Below are positions 11,661-23,731 of a DNA stretch of 64,000 nt, in pieces. A model generated the notes under the pieces. That model saw only the letters and a program-made list of their open reading frames with translations. It did not search any database and was not told where the DNA came from. Within the stretch, counting starts at the first letter, position 1. Every line of letters begins with the position of its first letter. The translations under genes and the position numbers were made by a program. The DNA is taken from assembly GCF_030272615.1 (NCBI RefSeq), contig NC_081409.1, forward strand, positions 208,489,190 through 208,553,189, read 5' to 3'. This DNA is from Cryptomeria japonica. Its lineage: Eukaryota; Streptophyta; Pinopsida; Cupressales; Cupressaceae.

Positions 11661-12897
11661 TTGTATGTAGTGCCATAAAATTGCGACCCTAGCAATTTCG
11701 ACTGCATTAGGGTCCTCACGCATGCGAACTTGAATCCTCTAGCCTGATCGAAGACCGGAGATTGCTCGGCTTGCAAAAACAACTTCTTCCTTGGCCTCTA
11801 CATCACCCCGTCCGCACTCTACCCTAGAGAAAGGGGTAGGACAGGGGCGTGGCACCACTGTCCCCCCTTGGACAGAGGCGTGGCGCCCTTGTACTCCCAG
11901 GACAGAGGTGCGGCGCCCCTGTCCCTGCCATATTTTGGGGCAGGACCCTTCCCAGGGTTGCATTGTTGGTTGTGCCTCGGGCAAGAAACTCCCCCGATGT
12001 CGGCCCGTAACAAAATTCAAATCCACCAACATGTATTTAAGGGGGCATTCGCTCTCTCATTTGCATAAGTTGGAAAGATTCAAGTTGCACAAGTGATCAA
12101 GCATTCAAGCATTCAAGCATTCTTTTCCAGCATTGAGCATTCTCAAGTCTCCCTTCAAGGCTAGGTGTTGCATTCAAGTCAAGGATTCGACTATTAAAGA
12201 GAAGATTGATTTCAACATTCAATTCCACACAAGCACTTCTATCAACATTGCTACTACAACCTCCCTTGAGGTGATTTACAATTCAGTCTTTCATTTACAT
12301 CTACTTGCAAGTACTTTCTTTCATTGCTTGGTTAATTCCAAAACTGGGGTTTGACCTAAAGGCAAACCCCCAATCCAAACCCATTTTCCTCTCTTTTCTG
12401 TGTGTAGGTTGCAAGTGCGCAGTTGTACTTTCGGATTCGGACTTCATTTGCAAAGGCGGAAAAACCCTTTCCGTTTCACGGATTTTTCGGAGGACCATGT
12501 ATATTCTCGCCACGGTCCGGGCAACTTTTCCTCAAATTCGCAAGGCGACTTCGTCTCGACATTTTACTGCCAGATCCAGGTGCACAGCTTCATCCCATAT
12601 TCCGATTTCAAGTTATAATCGATTCTTTGTCACTTTTGCACTACATAATTCAATCAATTTCCTTTCCAAATCAAACAAGGAAGAGGGGATCAACTTAGCA
12701 TTCCCAATTTATTCAGAATTCAATCTACCATCTTTGTGTGGAGAGATTGAATCTAGTGAATTATCATCCCTTCTTCCTAATGTAATGGTGAAAAGTGCTT
12801 GAAGGGTAATCAATAGCGAAACTCTCATCTCTCTTTGAGGGAAAGGGTAGTTTCCTTCTTGATCTATCATTCACCATTTTCCCACCATTACACTGTA
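11661..12897 (+). mobile_element. Solo LTR, gypsy-like (1,227 bp, 11666-12892)
   Basis: The LTR starts TGTAGTGCCATAAAATTGCG and ends CCATTACA, giving TGTA/TACA ends. It is flanked by TTGTA (11661-11665) and CTGTA (12893-12897), a target duplication with one change. Inside is a GC-rich block with near-repeats of ggacagaggcgtggcgcccctg (about 11840-11990), then a TATA-like TGTATTTAAG near 12031 and a run of gcattcaa repeats. Without internal sequence it is best read as a solo LTR formed by recombination between two LTRs. The family is judged from general look only. Confidence 0.65.
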
Positions 12898-13036
12898 TTG
12901 CATTTAAATTTTACATGATTTTTAAACAAAATTATATCTAAATTGCTATGTATTTTTCTAAACAATATAATTTTGTTTTTGTCAATAGTGCAGGTTAATA
13001 TACAATCACAATGGCATCTAGCTTTTTGATTCCAAG

Positions 13037-13900
13037 ATGTGTCTATTAGCGTTAGAAGAGGTGAGACGAGAGATGGCCAAGGCACATGAAGCCATAGCTC
13101 TTAATTTTCCAAAAAAATCCAATGTAGATACATTAGGAATTGTGGGCTCTGGTCGTGATTGGCATGTACATGGCACATCCACCTCATCTAACTCAAGTAG
13201 AGTTCAATCACAAGGACTTTATGTACCTAGACACATACAAGGAGCACAATCTTCATTGGAAGCTATGGGGTGGAACAAGGAAGCACAAAAAAAACTAGAT
13301 AAGGCACGTGCAAATTTTTGGTATTACAACTTTCCCTTTTGTGTGGCAAGGAGTCCATATTGGAAGTATTTGGTGACAACATTCACACACCTACAACCTC
13401 TTGCAATCAAAATTTTATCTTTTGTTTTCTAAAAAAAAATCTTTTATCTTTGAATTTGATTTCTATTTTCAAATTTAGAATTCATAACTCTTAACTCTCT
13501 AATTTTGTCTTTATAGGTTGCTAGTTCATCTACATATGAAAGGAATTGGAGCACATCCTCCATCCACTCTAAAGTATAATCAACTACACTCAAAAAAAAG
13601 GTAGAGGATTTAGTGTACATGCATTTAAATTTGCGGCTCCTTTCACACAAACAAAGTGGCTACAAAGAAGGGGACACAAGGAAGTTGGATATTGAGCCAG
13701 AGCATATTGATTTTGAAGCTTCCACTTCCCACCTTGCTACACTTGATGTTAAAGATGATCAAGCTGGTGCATACCAGAGTGTTAGTGCTAGTGCTAGTGG
13801 CACTATTTGTGGTTCTTCTAATTTACCAATACCTACATCATCTAATATGGATGGTGATGATAATATTTTGAAGACCCATATGATAATGCCTGATCAGTGA
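13037..13900 (+). pseudogene. hAT-family transposase remnant, internally deleted
   Basis: The first part (13037-13432) includes WYYNFPFCVARSPYWKYLV, matching the FWYYNNLPFNVANSPYWKPMV type block in DUF659/hAT transposases. After a TTTATAG acceptor the second part (13517 onward) reads VASSSTYERNWSTSSIHSKV, a stop, then VEDLVYMHLNLRLLSHK. This is the hAT C-terminal dimerisation block (ERNWS, NLRLL). The catalytic middle of several hundred residues is absent, and the intervening 85 bp looks like an intron. No terminal inverted repeats or 8-bp duplication were found by eye. The protein cannot transpose anything by itself. Confidence 0.75.
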
Positions 13901-14069
13901 TGGGTGATTGTTGAAGCTTGACATTATTATTTTTCAATTTTAATATATATTATATATCATGACATTTTGAGATTGACTAATTGCCATTGCAGTATTTTTT
14001 TATTTTTTTTTAGGGTAGTTTTGTTTATTATACAATGAATGATGTTGTGTGGTAATCTTAACTTAATTA

Positions 14070-14915
14070 TGTTGATTTTAGTGATCAGAATTGACATGAC
14101 TCGGAAATAAATAAATACACATACACAAGAACACCAAGATACCCTGGGAAAACCTCCCTCTTGGAGGTGAAAAACCCAGCAACAATTCTTAGATCTTGAT
14201 TAGGCAATAACCAATTGAATTTACAATGAGCTTCACACTTGAAGCTAACACCAAACTAATCACAATAATAATTCCAACCTAGGGCACACTGTGATAGTGA
14301 ACTTATCTGCCGATGTTACAGTTACAAGGATGAAGTTCGTTGCCCCTTAAATGGAATTTGCAGACCTCCAAAGGTGATCGTTGTGCTCCTGAGCAAGTTC
14401 GTTGTGCTACCACTGTGATACCAAATAGGATCGTTGTGTATTGATGATGTTCGCTATCTTCTAGATATGTTCGCTGCTCACTGGATATATTCATTGTCTT
14501 CTAGATGAAATTCGTTGATCACTGAAGGTAGTTCGCTGCTTGATAACAAATAGATAATATTCGTTGAATGTGTGTCTTAGCAATTGCATTACCATTACAT
14601 ATATATGAGACTCTAGCCATCAGTTTGCCTTAGGTCGGCTAGGAGTCTAAATTACAATACAAAAATATAAGTTGGCGCCAAAACCAAATAACCCCACACG
14701 TTAGGCAAGATAGGGTAGGGTTAACAAAACATGCTAGGTGCAAGATAAACCCACAAGTTACATATGCATCTATTTGGACCTAGCCCAATTACAAGCTATC
14801 CAAATTGGGGCTCAGCCCTAAACATTAATCAATTATATCAGTACAATTAATTTTAAGGCCAAGGGCCACATTAAAATTAATTACGCTAGGGATTCGACCT
14901 AGCTACATTTCAACA
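14070..14915 (-). repeat. 3' LTR of the gag-only Copia element
   Basis: 846 bp, read on the minus strand. A GCCGAC core (14634-14639) lies 28 bp upstream of ATATATAT (14599-14606) on the minus strand. The end next to 14070 matches the R/U5 end of the Copia LTR at 43579. Confidence 0.9.
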
Positions 14916-15390
14916 CTCCCTCTTAGCTAGGGAGGAACCCTTTACACCGTGACCATGCTTCATGGACTCTTTCCATGATATCCATCATGCATTCCCACAA
15001 AGGATGGTTCCAAGATACATCATGGATTCCTTCCATGATATTCACCATGCATGCCTGCAGAGGATGAATTCAATATACATCATGGACTCCTTCCATGATA
15101 TTCATCATGCATACTCACAAAGGATGAATCCTAAGTACATCATGGACTCTTTCATGATAACCCATCATGCACACCTGTAGAGGATGGATCCACCTTGCAT
15201 TGCCCGCAAAGGGTGGAAGAGGTCTTACACCTCAAAACTTCTCTACAAAGAAGTATAAATTGTCACCTTGCACTCTACAGAGGGTGAAAGAGGTATTACA
15301 CCTCAGAGAAACTACCACCTTGCACTCCACAGAGGGTGGTCCCACCTTGCACTCCACAGAGGGTGGAAGATACACACAATGTTATCATAG
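14916..15390 (-). repeat. Copia 3' hairpin modules and 59-bp tandem repeats
   Basis: Downstream of the gag tail are four near-repeats of about 59 bp (14963-15185), each containing a catcatgga...tccatgat palindrome. They are followed by modules CCACCTTGCACTCCACAGAG-GGTGG around 15308-15365. They are the minus-strand form of the modules at 60492-60710. Translated, the 59-bp repeats give a repetitive peptide, but this is a by-product of the DNA repeat. Between 15390 and 15776 nothing else is seen. Confidence 0.75.
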
Positions 15391-15776
15391 GAGCTGAAAA
15401 CTCCCTCTTGGCCAAAGTATATTTTAGAGAAACAAGGAACACATGTTAGTTCTATCATAGAATCATAATCAAGAACATCCTTGCAATAATCATATAACAA
15501 TTATAAATTCAGAACTGATTTGAATTCAAATGGTTAGCCATACTTCTCAAATCCAACACTAGAGATATCAATTTGTTTGTAAATCAGTTTTCAACACCAA
15601 TGGTTAGAAAACAACAAGTTTAAGCTTTACTAAATATAATCAACAACAATACATTCATTGAGGATTATGGGGAATATGTAACTCCCTCTTAATCCTTATA
15701 TAAGTAATAAGTTCACATGATTCAAAAACTAGTTGATTTACTCCTATAGTTTTTAGAATCTATCAACTATATCCTT

Positions 15777-17018
15777 AATTGAAAGTGTGAGTTGAAAGCT
15801 TGTATAGGCTTTCATATCTAATCCCGATGGCACGAGCTGATTTGACGTTGGACTCCTTAGGCCATGCAAGAATTCTTCCTTCGAAAAATACAACCTAATA
15901 ACCTTTATCTTTTAGAGTAGATATAGAGATTAGATTCCTTTTTATTCCAGGTACAAACAAAACATTACTGAGATGAAGGGAAATACCAGAATCTAATTTT
16001 AAGTAGAGTCAAATCCTCTTACTGCATAACGAGCATTGTCACCAATAGTCACATGAAGGTTGGACTCCTTCATCACCAAATTTAAGAGATGCTCCCGATA
16101 GCCTGTGATGTGTCTAGATGCACCACTGTCAATCAGCCAAGTGTTACTGTTTGACTGAACATTGCTTGACAAGGCTGAGACAAAGAGGAAGTCTTCATTA
16201 TTTTGATGTTCCGAGACTTCATTTAGGTTCGCTTGTCCTTGCTCAAGCTAAGAGTGACAGTCCTTTGCAAAGTGACCAAACTTGTTACATCAGAAGCATC
16301 GGATGTGAGACAAGTCCTTTGGTTTCTTCCTTGAATTAGGAGCAAAGGGTCTAAAATCTCTATTTCTCTTGAACTTATTCTTCTTCCAATGGCCACCTTC
16401 CTTCTTAGCTGTGAGGACATGATGATCACTGTCATAAGAACTTCTAATTTTTCCTTTCGCAACCAAGTGAGATTCCTCTTGAATGCAATCTCCTCTCAAT
16501 CGATAAAATTGAGGAAGCTCCACTCTTGCACTGATTCCTTGAATAAAGGGCTCCCATGTAGAAGGAAGACCATTTAGAGCCGTCATAGTTAAGTCGCTAT
16601 CTTCAACATTCTTCCCAACGGTAGAAAGTTGATCCCTTAGCTTAGAGATCCTCATGAAGTAAGCAGCTACAAGTTCTCCTTTCTCCAATCTGATGTGAGA
16701 GAGTTGATTCCTTAAGGCAAGTTTGTAGCTAGTATTGTTGACTTCGTACATCTTCTCCAATGTGTTGAACATCTCTCTCGCAGTCGTCTTCTTGGAGATG
16801 GATGACACAATGTGATCTTTGACGGAATCAATAATCATCCTTTGTGCTTCGTAGTCCTTCTTCTTCCATTCTTCCTTCTCCTTTTCGTCTTGAGGTTCAG
16901 CAGCATCCTTGCAGACATATTCAACAAGGTCATTTAAGGCGATCATTATTCTGACCTTTCATGAAGTGTAATTGGCGGAACCTTCCAACCTATCTTCAGC
17001 CCTAAGATAAGAAGCCAT
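15777..17018 (-). pseudogene. Copia gag with protease-like tail, non-autonomous
   Basis: The ATG at 17018 begins MASYLRAEDRLEGSANYTS. The conserved Trp codon is a TGA (16961-16959). From 16946 a 218-residue frame holds the gag-polypeptide (UBN2) domain: YEAQRMIIDSVKDHIVSSIS, then TLEKMYEVNN and LRNQLSHIRLEKGELVAAYF. It ends in HIRCF, the start of a CCHC knuckle that continues out of frame. Further on, pieces of a protease-like region are readable (TWLIDSGASRHITGYREHLL). The last residues are ESLYKLST-TFN and a TAA at 15779-15777. No integrase or RT is present. The twin element ends at the same residues. Probably a structural protein of a parasite element that uses another element's enzymes. 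Confidence 0.85.
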
Positions 17019-17109
17019 GTTGACCTGAACTTGAGCAGTAGGTTAGACTGAAAAATGACTGTAATTGATGAATCTGATCACAACTATTACGAACCAAGCT
17101 CTAATACCA

Positions 17110-17955
17110 TGTTGATTTTAGTGATCAGAATTGACATGACTCAGAAATAAATAAATACACATACACAAGAACACCAAGATACCCTAGGAAAACCTCCCTC
17201 TTGGAGGTGAAAAACCCAGCAACAATTCTCAGATCTTGATTAGGCAATAACCAATTGAATTTACAATAAGCTTCACACTTGAAGCTAAAAGCAAACTAAT
17301 CACAATATTAATTCCAACCTAGGGCACACTGTAATAGTGAACTTATCTATCGATGTTACAATCACAAGAGTGAAGTTCGTTGTCCCTTAAATGGAATTTG
17401 CAGACCTCCAAAGGTGATCGTTGTGCTCCTGAGCAAGTTCGTTGTGCTACCACTGTGATACCAAATAGGATCGTTGTGTATTGATGATGTTCGCTATCTT
17501 CTAGATATGTTTGCTGTTCACTGGATATATTCATTGTCTTCTAGATGAAATTTGCTGATCGTTGAAGGTAGTTCACTGTTTGATAACAGATAGATAATAT
17601 CCACTGACTGTGTGTCTTAGCAATTGCATCAGCATTACATATATATGAGACTCTAGCCATCAGTTTGCCTTAGGTCGGCTAGGAGTCTAAATTACAATAC
17701 AAAAGTATAAGTTGGCGCCAAAACCAAATAACCCCACACGTTAGGCAAGATAGGGTAGGGTTAACAAAACGTGCTAGGTGCAAGATAAACCCACAAGTTA
17801 CATATGCATCTATTTGAGCCCAGCCCAATTACAAGCTATCCAAATTGGGGCTCAGCCCTAAACATTAATCAATTATATCAATACAATTAATTTTAAGGCC
17901 AAGGGCCACATTAAAATTAATTACGCTAGGGATTCGACCTACCTACATTTCAACA
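17110..17955 (-). repeat. 5' LTR of the gag-only Copia element
   Basis: 846 bp with a primer site directly inside it (minus strand TGGTATTAGAGC, ending at 17109). The GCCGAC core is at 17674-17679 and the TATA-like ATATATAT at 17639-17646. The stretch 17956-18361 beyond is unassigned intron. Confidence 0.9.
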
Positions 17956-18361
17956 AATTACTGCTGTAAAATATGTATATATTTTTTATTCTTATGTTTT
18001 ATATGGACAAACTCAACCCCCAATTTGTTTTTGACCAATCCCACAGGCCAGAACCCAAAGTACTACTAGGGATGGTAACTTAGATCTAGATCTGTGAAAT
18101 GTTGTAGATTGTAATCCCCTAATTGCTCCAATAACTAGAGTGTTGATCTACACCTCGGGAGTTATACATGACAAGGCTTCAATTGGAAATGGCTTACTAT
18201 AAAGGATGCTATCACTAGTTTGCAAAAGAAACCAATGCTAACAAAAAAATAAATCATTAATGAATTAACAATACATCAAATCATGAATCCCCCAATCATA
18301 ATGATAAATTAATGAACAATTAAGCCAAATACGCATAAGTATTAATAAAATACTAGTCAAG

Positions 18362-18556
18362 TATTACAAACAAGTAATTGATAAAAAAAACTTAATTAAT
18401 TATTAACAGATGATCAGACGATCATTAAATAGAATACAAAGGATCGATGTTTCTAAAAGAAACAATCGATAACGAATGAAAAAATAGAAACTTCTAATAT
18501 GTACAAAATTAAATCATATTGACCATTAAACAATAATAAAGAATATTATTCTAATA
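18362..18556 (-). repeat. 3' LTR of the interrupted Copia element
   Basis: 195 bp. On the minus strand it runs TATTAGAATAATATT to TTTGTAATA. The ends are TATTA/TAATA instead of the standard TG/CA, and the partner at 37803 has the same ends, so this is a family trait. Confidence 0.9.
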
Positions 18557-18599
18557 CCCTCCCTTAATGATCAATCTGTCAACAACACCAAGCTGCCCC

Positions 18600-19417
18600 C
18601 TGAATTTAGCAAACTTATCTGGGCTAAGAGACTTGGTGAAAATGTCTACAATCTAATCCGCAGTTGGAACATACTGCAACTGAACTGAACCGTCTTCAAC
18701 AAGCTTCCGAATAAAATGACAATAAGTTTCCACGCGCTTGGTTCTTTCATGGAAGACAGAATTCTTGGCAAGTTTGAGAACTCCCTGATTATCATAGAAC
18801 AGGAGAGTTGGACCTACTTGAGATATTTGCATATTTGCAAGCATCCGACAAAGCCAAACTGCCTCACAAGCTGCCTTAATTGCTCCTCGATACTCTACTT
18901 ATGTTGACGAGAGAGCCACTGCCTATTGCTTTTTACTAGTCCATGTGACTGCACCAGACCCCAAACTAAACACATACCCAGATGTTGATTTCCTATCATC
19001 AAATAAACCTACCCAATTTGAATCTATGAAACCACTGAGTCTAGGATCGTGACTTTGAGTGTAAATAAGTCCATAATCAGAAATGCCCTTCACATAACGC
19101 AGCACACGCTTCGCTACTACCCAATGATTAGCCATGGGGGCTGTCATGAAGCGTGAAATGTAGCTCACTGTAAAACTAAGATCGGGTCTAGTGGAAGTGA
19201 GATAGATGAGACTGCCCACTAGTTGCCTGAATGTTGTTTCATCTACAGGAGGAGAATCAAACTTGGTTGACAACTTGAGTCATGTCTCCATAGGCGTGGA
19301 AGCAGGTTTACAATCCTGCATTCGAAACCTATCAAGCAAGTTCCTGGCATACTTAGACTCTGAAATAAAAATGCTACGATCAGTCTACCAAACCTCAACA
19401 CCTAAACAATAATGGAG
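18600..19417 (-). pseudogene. Copia reverse transcriptase end and RNase H (3' half of the split gene)
   Basis: On the minus strand, from 19417 the text resumes RT at LLHYCLGVEVW and continues to SIFISESKYARNLLDRF. The RNase H region follows: FRQLVGSLIYLTSTRPDLSF, then DSNWVGLFDDRKSTSGY, and after 18844 LLFYDNQGVLKLAKNSVFHE, RTKRVETYCHF and VQLQYVPTAD. It matches the 5' half at 33755-34443 once the inserted element and one copy of AAGCC are removed. In-frame stops show that it is dead. Confidence 0.9.
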
Positions 19418-19897
19418 AAGCCTATTGTGACCATTTCACACATCGCCCCATTAGAATGGGGACCCCCTCTTTTTCTTAGGGTTCTGTTTTCCTTAGTTAG
19501 GTTTTCTCTCTCTGCTTGCTCGGTTTGGAGTGAGTGAGTGGTCGCCTAGGCCAAGTAGATTAGGGTTTCTCTCCAAGGGCTCGTCTTAGGGTTTCTTTCA
19601 AGCCGATTCCAGCCTGGTTTTGGGAAGTCCTTAGTTGTCTGCCTGGAGCCCTAGGTTTGCCTTAGTGGACCTTTTCCTTTTAGGGGAATGAAGATGGATA
19701 GGATGATAGGTCTCAGGTCAGGGTAGGTCTGGATTGGTGGTTTTCTTGTCAGAATCTTGTTTTCCTCCCAGTCGGAGCCTATTAAGCGGAGTCAGTGGTC
19801 AGAGAGATGCAAGTGGCGATTTTAGAAGCTGATCAAGATCACTAAAATCAACATGGTATTAGAGCTTGGTTCGTAATAGTTGTGATCAGAAAGAAGA

Positions 19898-21340
19898 TTT
19901 TCGCTCCTGACCCTTCCAAAGGGTCCAAAGCGAAATCCTTACCTGACCCCCAATTTTGGCCTTAGACGTGCAGAATGAAGTTTTTGAGTCAAGTGGACAT
20001 GATGATGCTAGGGAGAGATAAAGTTGATCAAGTCTAGATTGAGAAGGAGTGGAATTGAGTGTGAAATCAACCAAGAATAGAGATTTCGCTCCTGACCCTT
20101 CCAAAGGGTCCAGAGCGAAATCTACCTTTTTTCCACTTTGCTCAAGGATTTGACCAGAATTGTAGACTTTTGGGGCATAGATGAGAGAGTTGGATGCATG
20201 TTTTCCTTAGGGAGGAGGTTTTGGACCTTGTGATGATGAAAGCTAGTCTGAGAGGAGAATTTCGCTCCTGACCCTTCCAAAGGGTCCAAAGCGAATTCTT
20301 CCCTTTTTGCCTTCCTTTGACCTTAAAACCTAGTTTGACCTTGCCTAGACCCAGTTGGATGGAGGTTTGTCTTGATTGCGATGAAAGGAAGTTGATTTGA
20401 CCAAGTTTGTGTGAGAATGAGTCGAAAGGAAGATGAAAATCAACTTGGGAAATGATTTTCGCTCTTGACCCCTCCAAAGGGTCCAGAGCGAAAATCCTTG
20501 AAGACCTCAAATTCTCACTTATCAAGGCCAAATTTCTAGTTCCTAAGGCATGTTTGAAGGTATTTTTGAATGTTCTAGCCTTAGGGAGTGAGTGAAGATG
20601 AAGGATTCCAGCCCAAAAGATGAATTTCGCTCCTGACCCTTCCAGAGGGTCCAAAGCGAAATTCTTGAAAACACTCATTTTTCCCTTGGCTAAAGTCAAG
20701 ATCTTGGTGGAGATGCAAGAGGAAGGATCTATGTTTGCCTCCCAAAGAGGATTGGAAGTGAAAAAGTCAAGAATCAAGCTCAAAACATGATTTTCGCTCC
20801 TGACCCTTCCAAAGGGTCCAGAGCGAAAATCCTTATGGCTCTTGATTTCTTCCTTGTTTGGGCTAGGTGTTGACATGATGGAGGATGAATGGGTATGTTC
20901 TTGTCTTGAGAGGGAGTTGGATGCTTTGGATGATCAAGATTTTGCCTAAGAGATGAATTTCGCTCTTGACCCTTCCAAAGGGTTCAGAGCGAAATTCACT
21001 ATAAACCTCATTTGCTACCTTGAATGGGCTTAAAACTAGGTTCCTCAAGTGGAAAACGATCTATGTTTGCCTCCAGGAGAAAATTGAAGTTTGAAAAAAG
21101 AACAATCAAGCCCAAATTGTGATTTTCGCTCCTGAACCTTCCAAAGGGTCCAGAGCGAAAATCCTCCTAAGGCTCATTTCCTCCCTAGTTTGACCAAATT
21201 TTGATTTGCAAGGCATCTTGAAAGGAAGGATGGACATCTTTTGCCATTGGAAATGTTTGAAAACATTGAAAAATGAAAGATTTTGAGCCAAATAGTGGAA
21301 TTCGCTCATGACCCTTCCAAAGGGTCCAGAGCGAAATTCC
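19898..21340. repeat. Palindrome array, left part (9 units)
   Basis: A near-palindrome of about 37 bp, built as TTTCGCTCCTGACCCTT, CC, then AAAGGGTCCAGAGCGAAA, recurs at 19898, 20084, 20260, 20458, 20625, 20792, 20958, 21124 and about 21300. Spacing is 166-198 bp. The outer arms (TTTCGCTC/GAGCGAAA) and inner arms (GACCCTT/AAGGGTC) pair. The DNA between palindromes is only loosely similar from unit to unit. The array is cut by the insertion at 21436 and resumes at 25862 with the spacing preserved. Confidence 0.9.
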
Positions 21341-21808
21341 TAAAAACACCTATTTTTCCATTGGAGGAGGTCTAGTCCTTGGATTTTCATGGCGTGGATG
21401 GAAGTGGGATAGCATGTCTTTTCCTCTTGAGGTGGTGCTGTGACGTTTTCACACATCGCCCCATTGCAAATGGGGACCCCTACTTTTTTGCTTTTTAGGG
21501 TTTGTTTTCTAGGTCTTTTAGGGTTTTGTCCATTAGCCTTTGCATTTTGAGTGTCGCCAAGGGGATCACATGGATAGCAAGTCCGGCTTGAGTGATGTCC
21601 TGATCCTGAAATTTGGCTAAGTCTGAAAGTCCTGATCCTGAAATTTGGCTAAGTCTGAATGTCCTAATCCTGAAATTTGACTAAGTCTGGAATGTCCTGA
21701 TCCTGAAATTTGACTAAGTCTGGAAACTGAAAAACCTCCAAAAATTAGATTTTGCAATATAGCTCCTGGAGGTCTGAAACCACTCTCAAACATCTTGAAA
21801 GTATATGT

Positions 21809-21865
21809 GGAATATAACTTAAAGTATAAGTGACATTTCCTTCTTATACTTAAACGTTATATTCC
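21809..21865. repeat. AT-rich inverted repeat
   Basis: The arms GGAATATAACTTAAAGTATA(AG) and its near complement (21843-21865) are separated by 12 bp. The arms pair over about 21 of 23 positions. It lies between the LTR end and the first palindrome. Confidence 0.75.
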
Positions 21866-21901
21866 ATAAAATTATCCTGTCGGAGAGTTCAAAAAAGTCA
21901 G

Positions 21902-23480
21902 ATTTCGCTCCTGACCCTCTCAGGAGGTCCAAAGCGAATCTCGCCCCTGACCCTTCCAGAGGATCCAAGGCGAAAATCAACCTAGGACTCATTCCTGGCC
22001 TTATTCGACCAAATTTTGATTTGCAAAGCATTTTGTTTGGACTTTGGAATTGATTGAACACCTTGAAGAAAATGATGAATTTTGGCCAAGATTAGAAATT
22101 TCGCTCCTGACCCTTGCTGAGGGTCCAGAGCGAAATTCATTATAGACATCATATGCCAACTCGCTTGAATTTGAAACCTTGTTCCTGGCCTTGAAAATGA
22201 TCTTACCTTGCCCTATGAAGTGGTTTGAAACTAAAAGATTGAGCAACTTAGCCTAGATTGTAAATTTCGCTCTTGACCCTTGCTGAGGGTCCAGGGCGAA
22301 AATGTTGCTCGAGTTTATTTCTCGCTAATTTTGGCTAACTTGTTTTGTGTAGGGTTTCCCAGAGAGAAGATTGGACGTTACTGGACGCATTTGAAAGTTT
22401 GAAAGTTTGAAAAATGGTGAATTTCGGGCAACAAAGAAAATCGCTCCTGACCCTCTCTGAAGGCCCAGAGCGAAATTCTCAAAAGTACATTTTTCTTGCA
22501 AAGTCAAAGCAATTTTTATGGTTGGAATGGATGAGGAAGGGTGTGTTTAGCCCGTTGAAGATAATTTGGAGGGCTAACAAAAGATGGATAAGCTTGAATT
22601 TGCAAAATCGCTCCTGACCCTCTCTGAGGGCCCAGGGCGAAAAACCTAATATCCAACCTTTTTCTCCAAAATTGAGCAAAGCTAAGCCTAGGCACAAGTT
22701 AGAAACGGTGTTTGAAATGCCTTGAAGTGGAATTGAGATGCTGAGAGTGCAAATTTTGATGACAATAGGGAAAATCGCTCCTGACCCTCTCCAAGGGTCC
22801 AGGGCGAAATTTCCAAGAGTTCTCACTTCCCTTGTACTTCGAGATGGTATTTTGTTTCCAAGACTCAAAAGGGAGTGAAGAATGATATTCTACGCCTTGA
22901 GGGTAATTTGAAGTTGAAGTCATCAAGAATTTGTGCAAAAAAGACTCAAAATCGCTCCTGACCCTCACTGAAGGCCCAGGGCGAAATTTGCAAAACCAAC
23001 AACTTCCCTTCAAGATTGTGCTAAGGCAAGGTTGTGCTAAGGTGGAAAGGTCCTCCAAAACGTGATGAACAAGGATTTACCTCCAAAACTTGATGATCCT
23101 AGCCTAAATTGCAAAAGTCGCTCCTGACCCTCACTGGAGGCCCAGAGTGAAAATCTTTGAAGCCCCTATTTTGCATTGCAAAAGCAAATCAAGCATGCAT
23201 AGAACGAGTGAAGGAGATCATTGCTTACCCCACAAGGAGAATTGACAATTAAAAGATGAAGGATTAAGAGCAAAATTGAAAAATCGCTCCTGACCCTCTC
23301 TGAGGGTCCAGGGCGAAAAAAAACCTAAATACACTTTCCTCCTAAAGATCAAATGAAATCAAATTCAGAACTTCAATTAAAAATGCCATTTAAATGTCTA
23401 GATAAAGTTTTGGGCGAAAAAAGGGAGGTATGCAAGGTCTAGATTGAAAAATCGCTCCTGACCCTTGCCAAGGGTCTAGG
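21902..23480. repeat. Palindrome array of the nested LTR (about 11 units)
   Basis: Units lie near 21902, 21937, 22099, 22264, 22439, 22607, 22773, 22951, 23107, 23282 and 23450. The inner arms have drifted from GACCCTTCCAAAGGGTC to GACCCTCTCTGAGGGTC, with both sides changed so that pairing is kept. Spacing is again about 165-178 bp. Confidence 0.9.
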
Positions 23481-23731
23481 GCGAGATTAGTGATATCCAT
23501 CATTTTTACATTATTTGAGCGTGATATTCTTAAAAATTCACCAAATTTACTCACTTCGAAGCCTTTGGAAGATTAAATCAAAATCACATTAAATTAAAGG
23601 CATTTCAATTTAATAAATTAATTTTGTACCTTGAAATAATCAAAATAAACATCTTAGAGGTATTAAAATTAATTTAAATAATTAAAAAATTAAAGGTTGA
23701 GCGCACAAGGCATCATTTTTTCTTTATTTAT

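Larger units (their letters stand above)
14070..17955 (-). mobile_element. Complete gag-only Copia element, target duplication AATTA
   Basis: Two 846-bp LTRs (14070-14915 and 17110-17955) face the minus strand and share TGTTGAAATG and AAATCAACA ends. AATTA flanks both sides (14065-14069 and 17956-17960), an exact 5-bp duplication. The primer site TGGTATTAGAGC (minus strand) abuts the right LTR, and a polypurine tract (minus-strand CTAGCTAAGAGGGAG) abuts the left one. Only gag and a protease-like tail lie between; integrase and RT are absent. The LTRs are about 95-97% alike. It is the closest relative of the element at 43579-61743, which has the same coding content. Confidence 0.92.

Noticed and set aside
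11739-12096. GC-rich ORFs on both strands
   Set aside because: They are readings of a repetitive U3-like block in a solo LTR with target duplication.
14962-15180. Repetitive peptide MDSFHDIHHA...
   Set aside because: It is a by-product of 59-bp DNA repeats in a Copia 3' region, lies antisense to the element, and has no signal peptide or partner.
19898-23480. CRISPR-like regular array
   Set aside because: The setting is a eukaryotic retrotransposon, spacers are loosely related and about 130 bp long, and no cas genes exist. The repeats are LTR palindromes.
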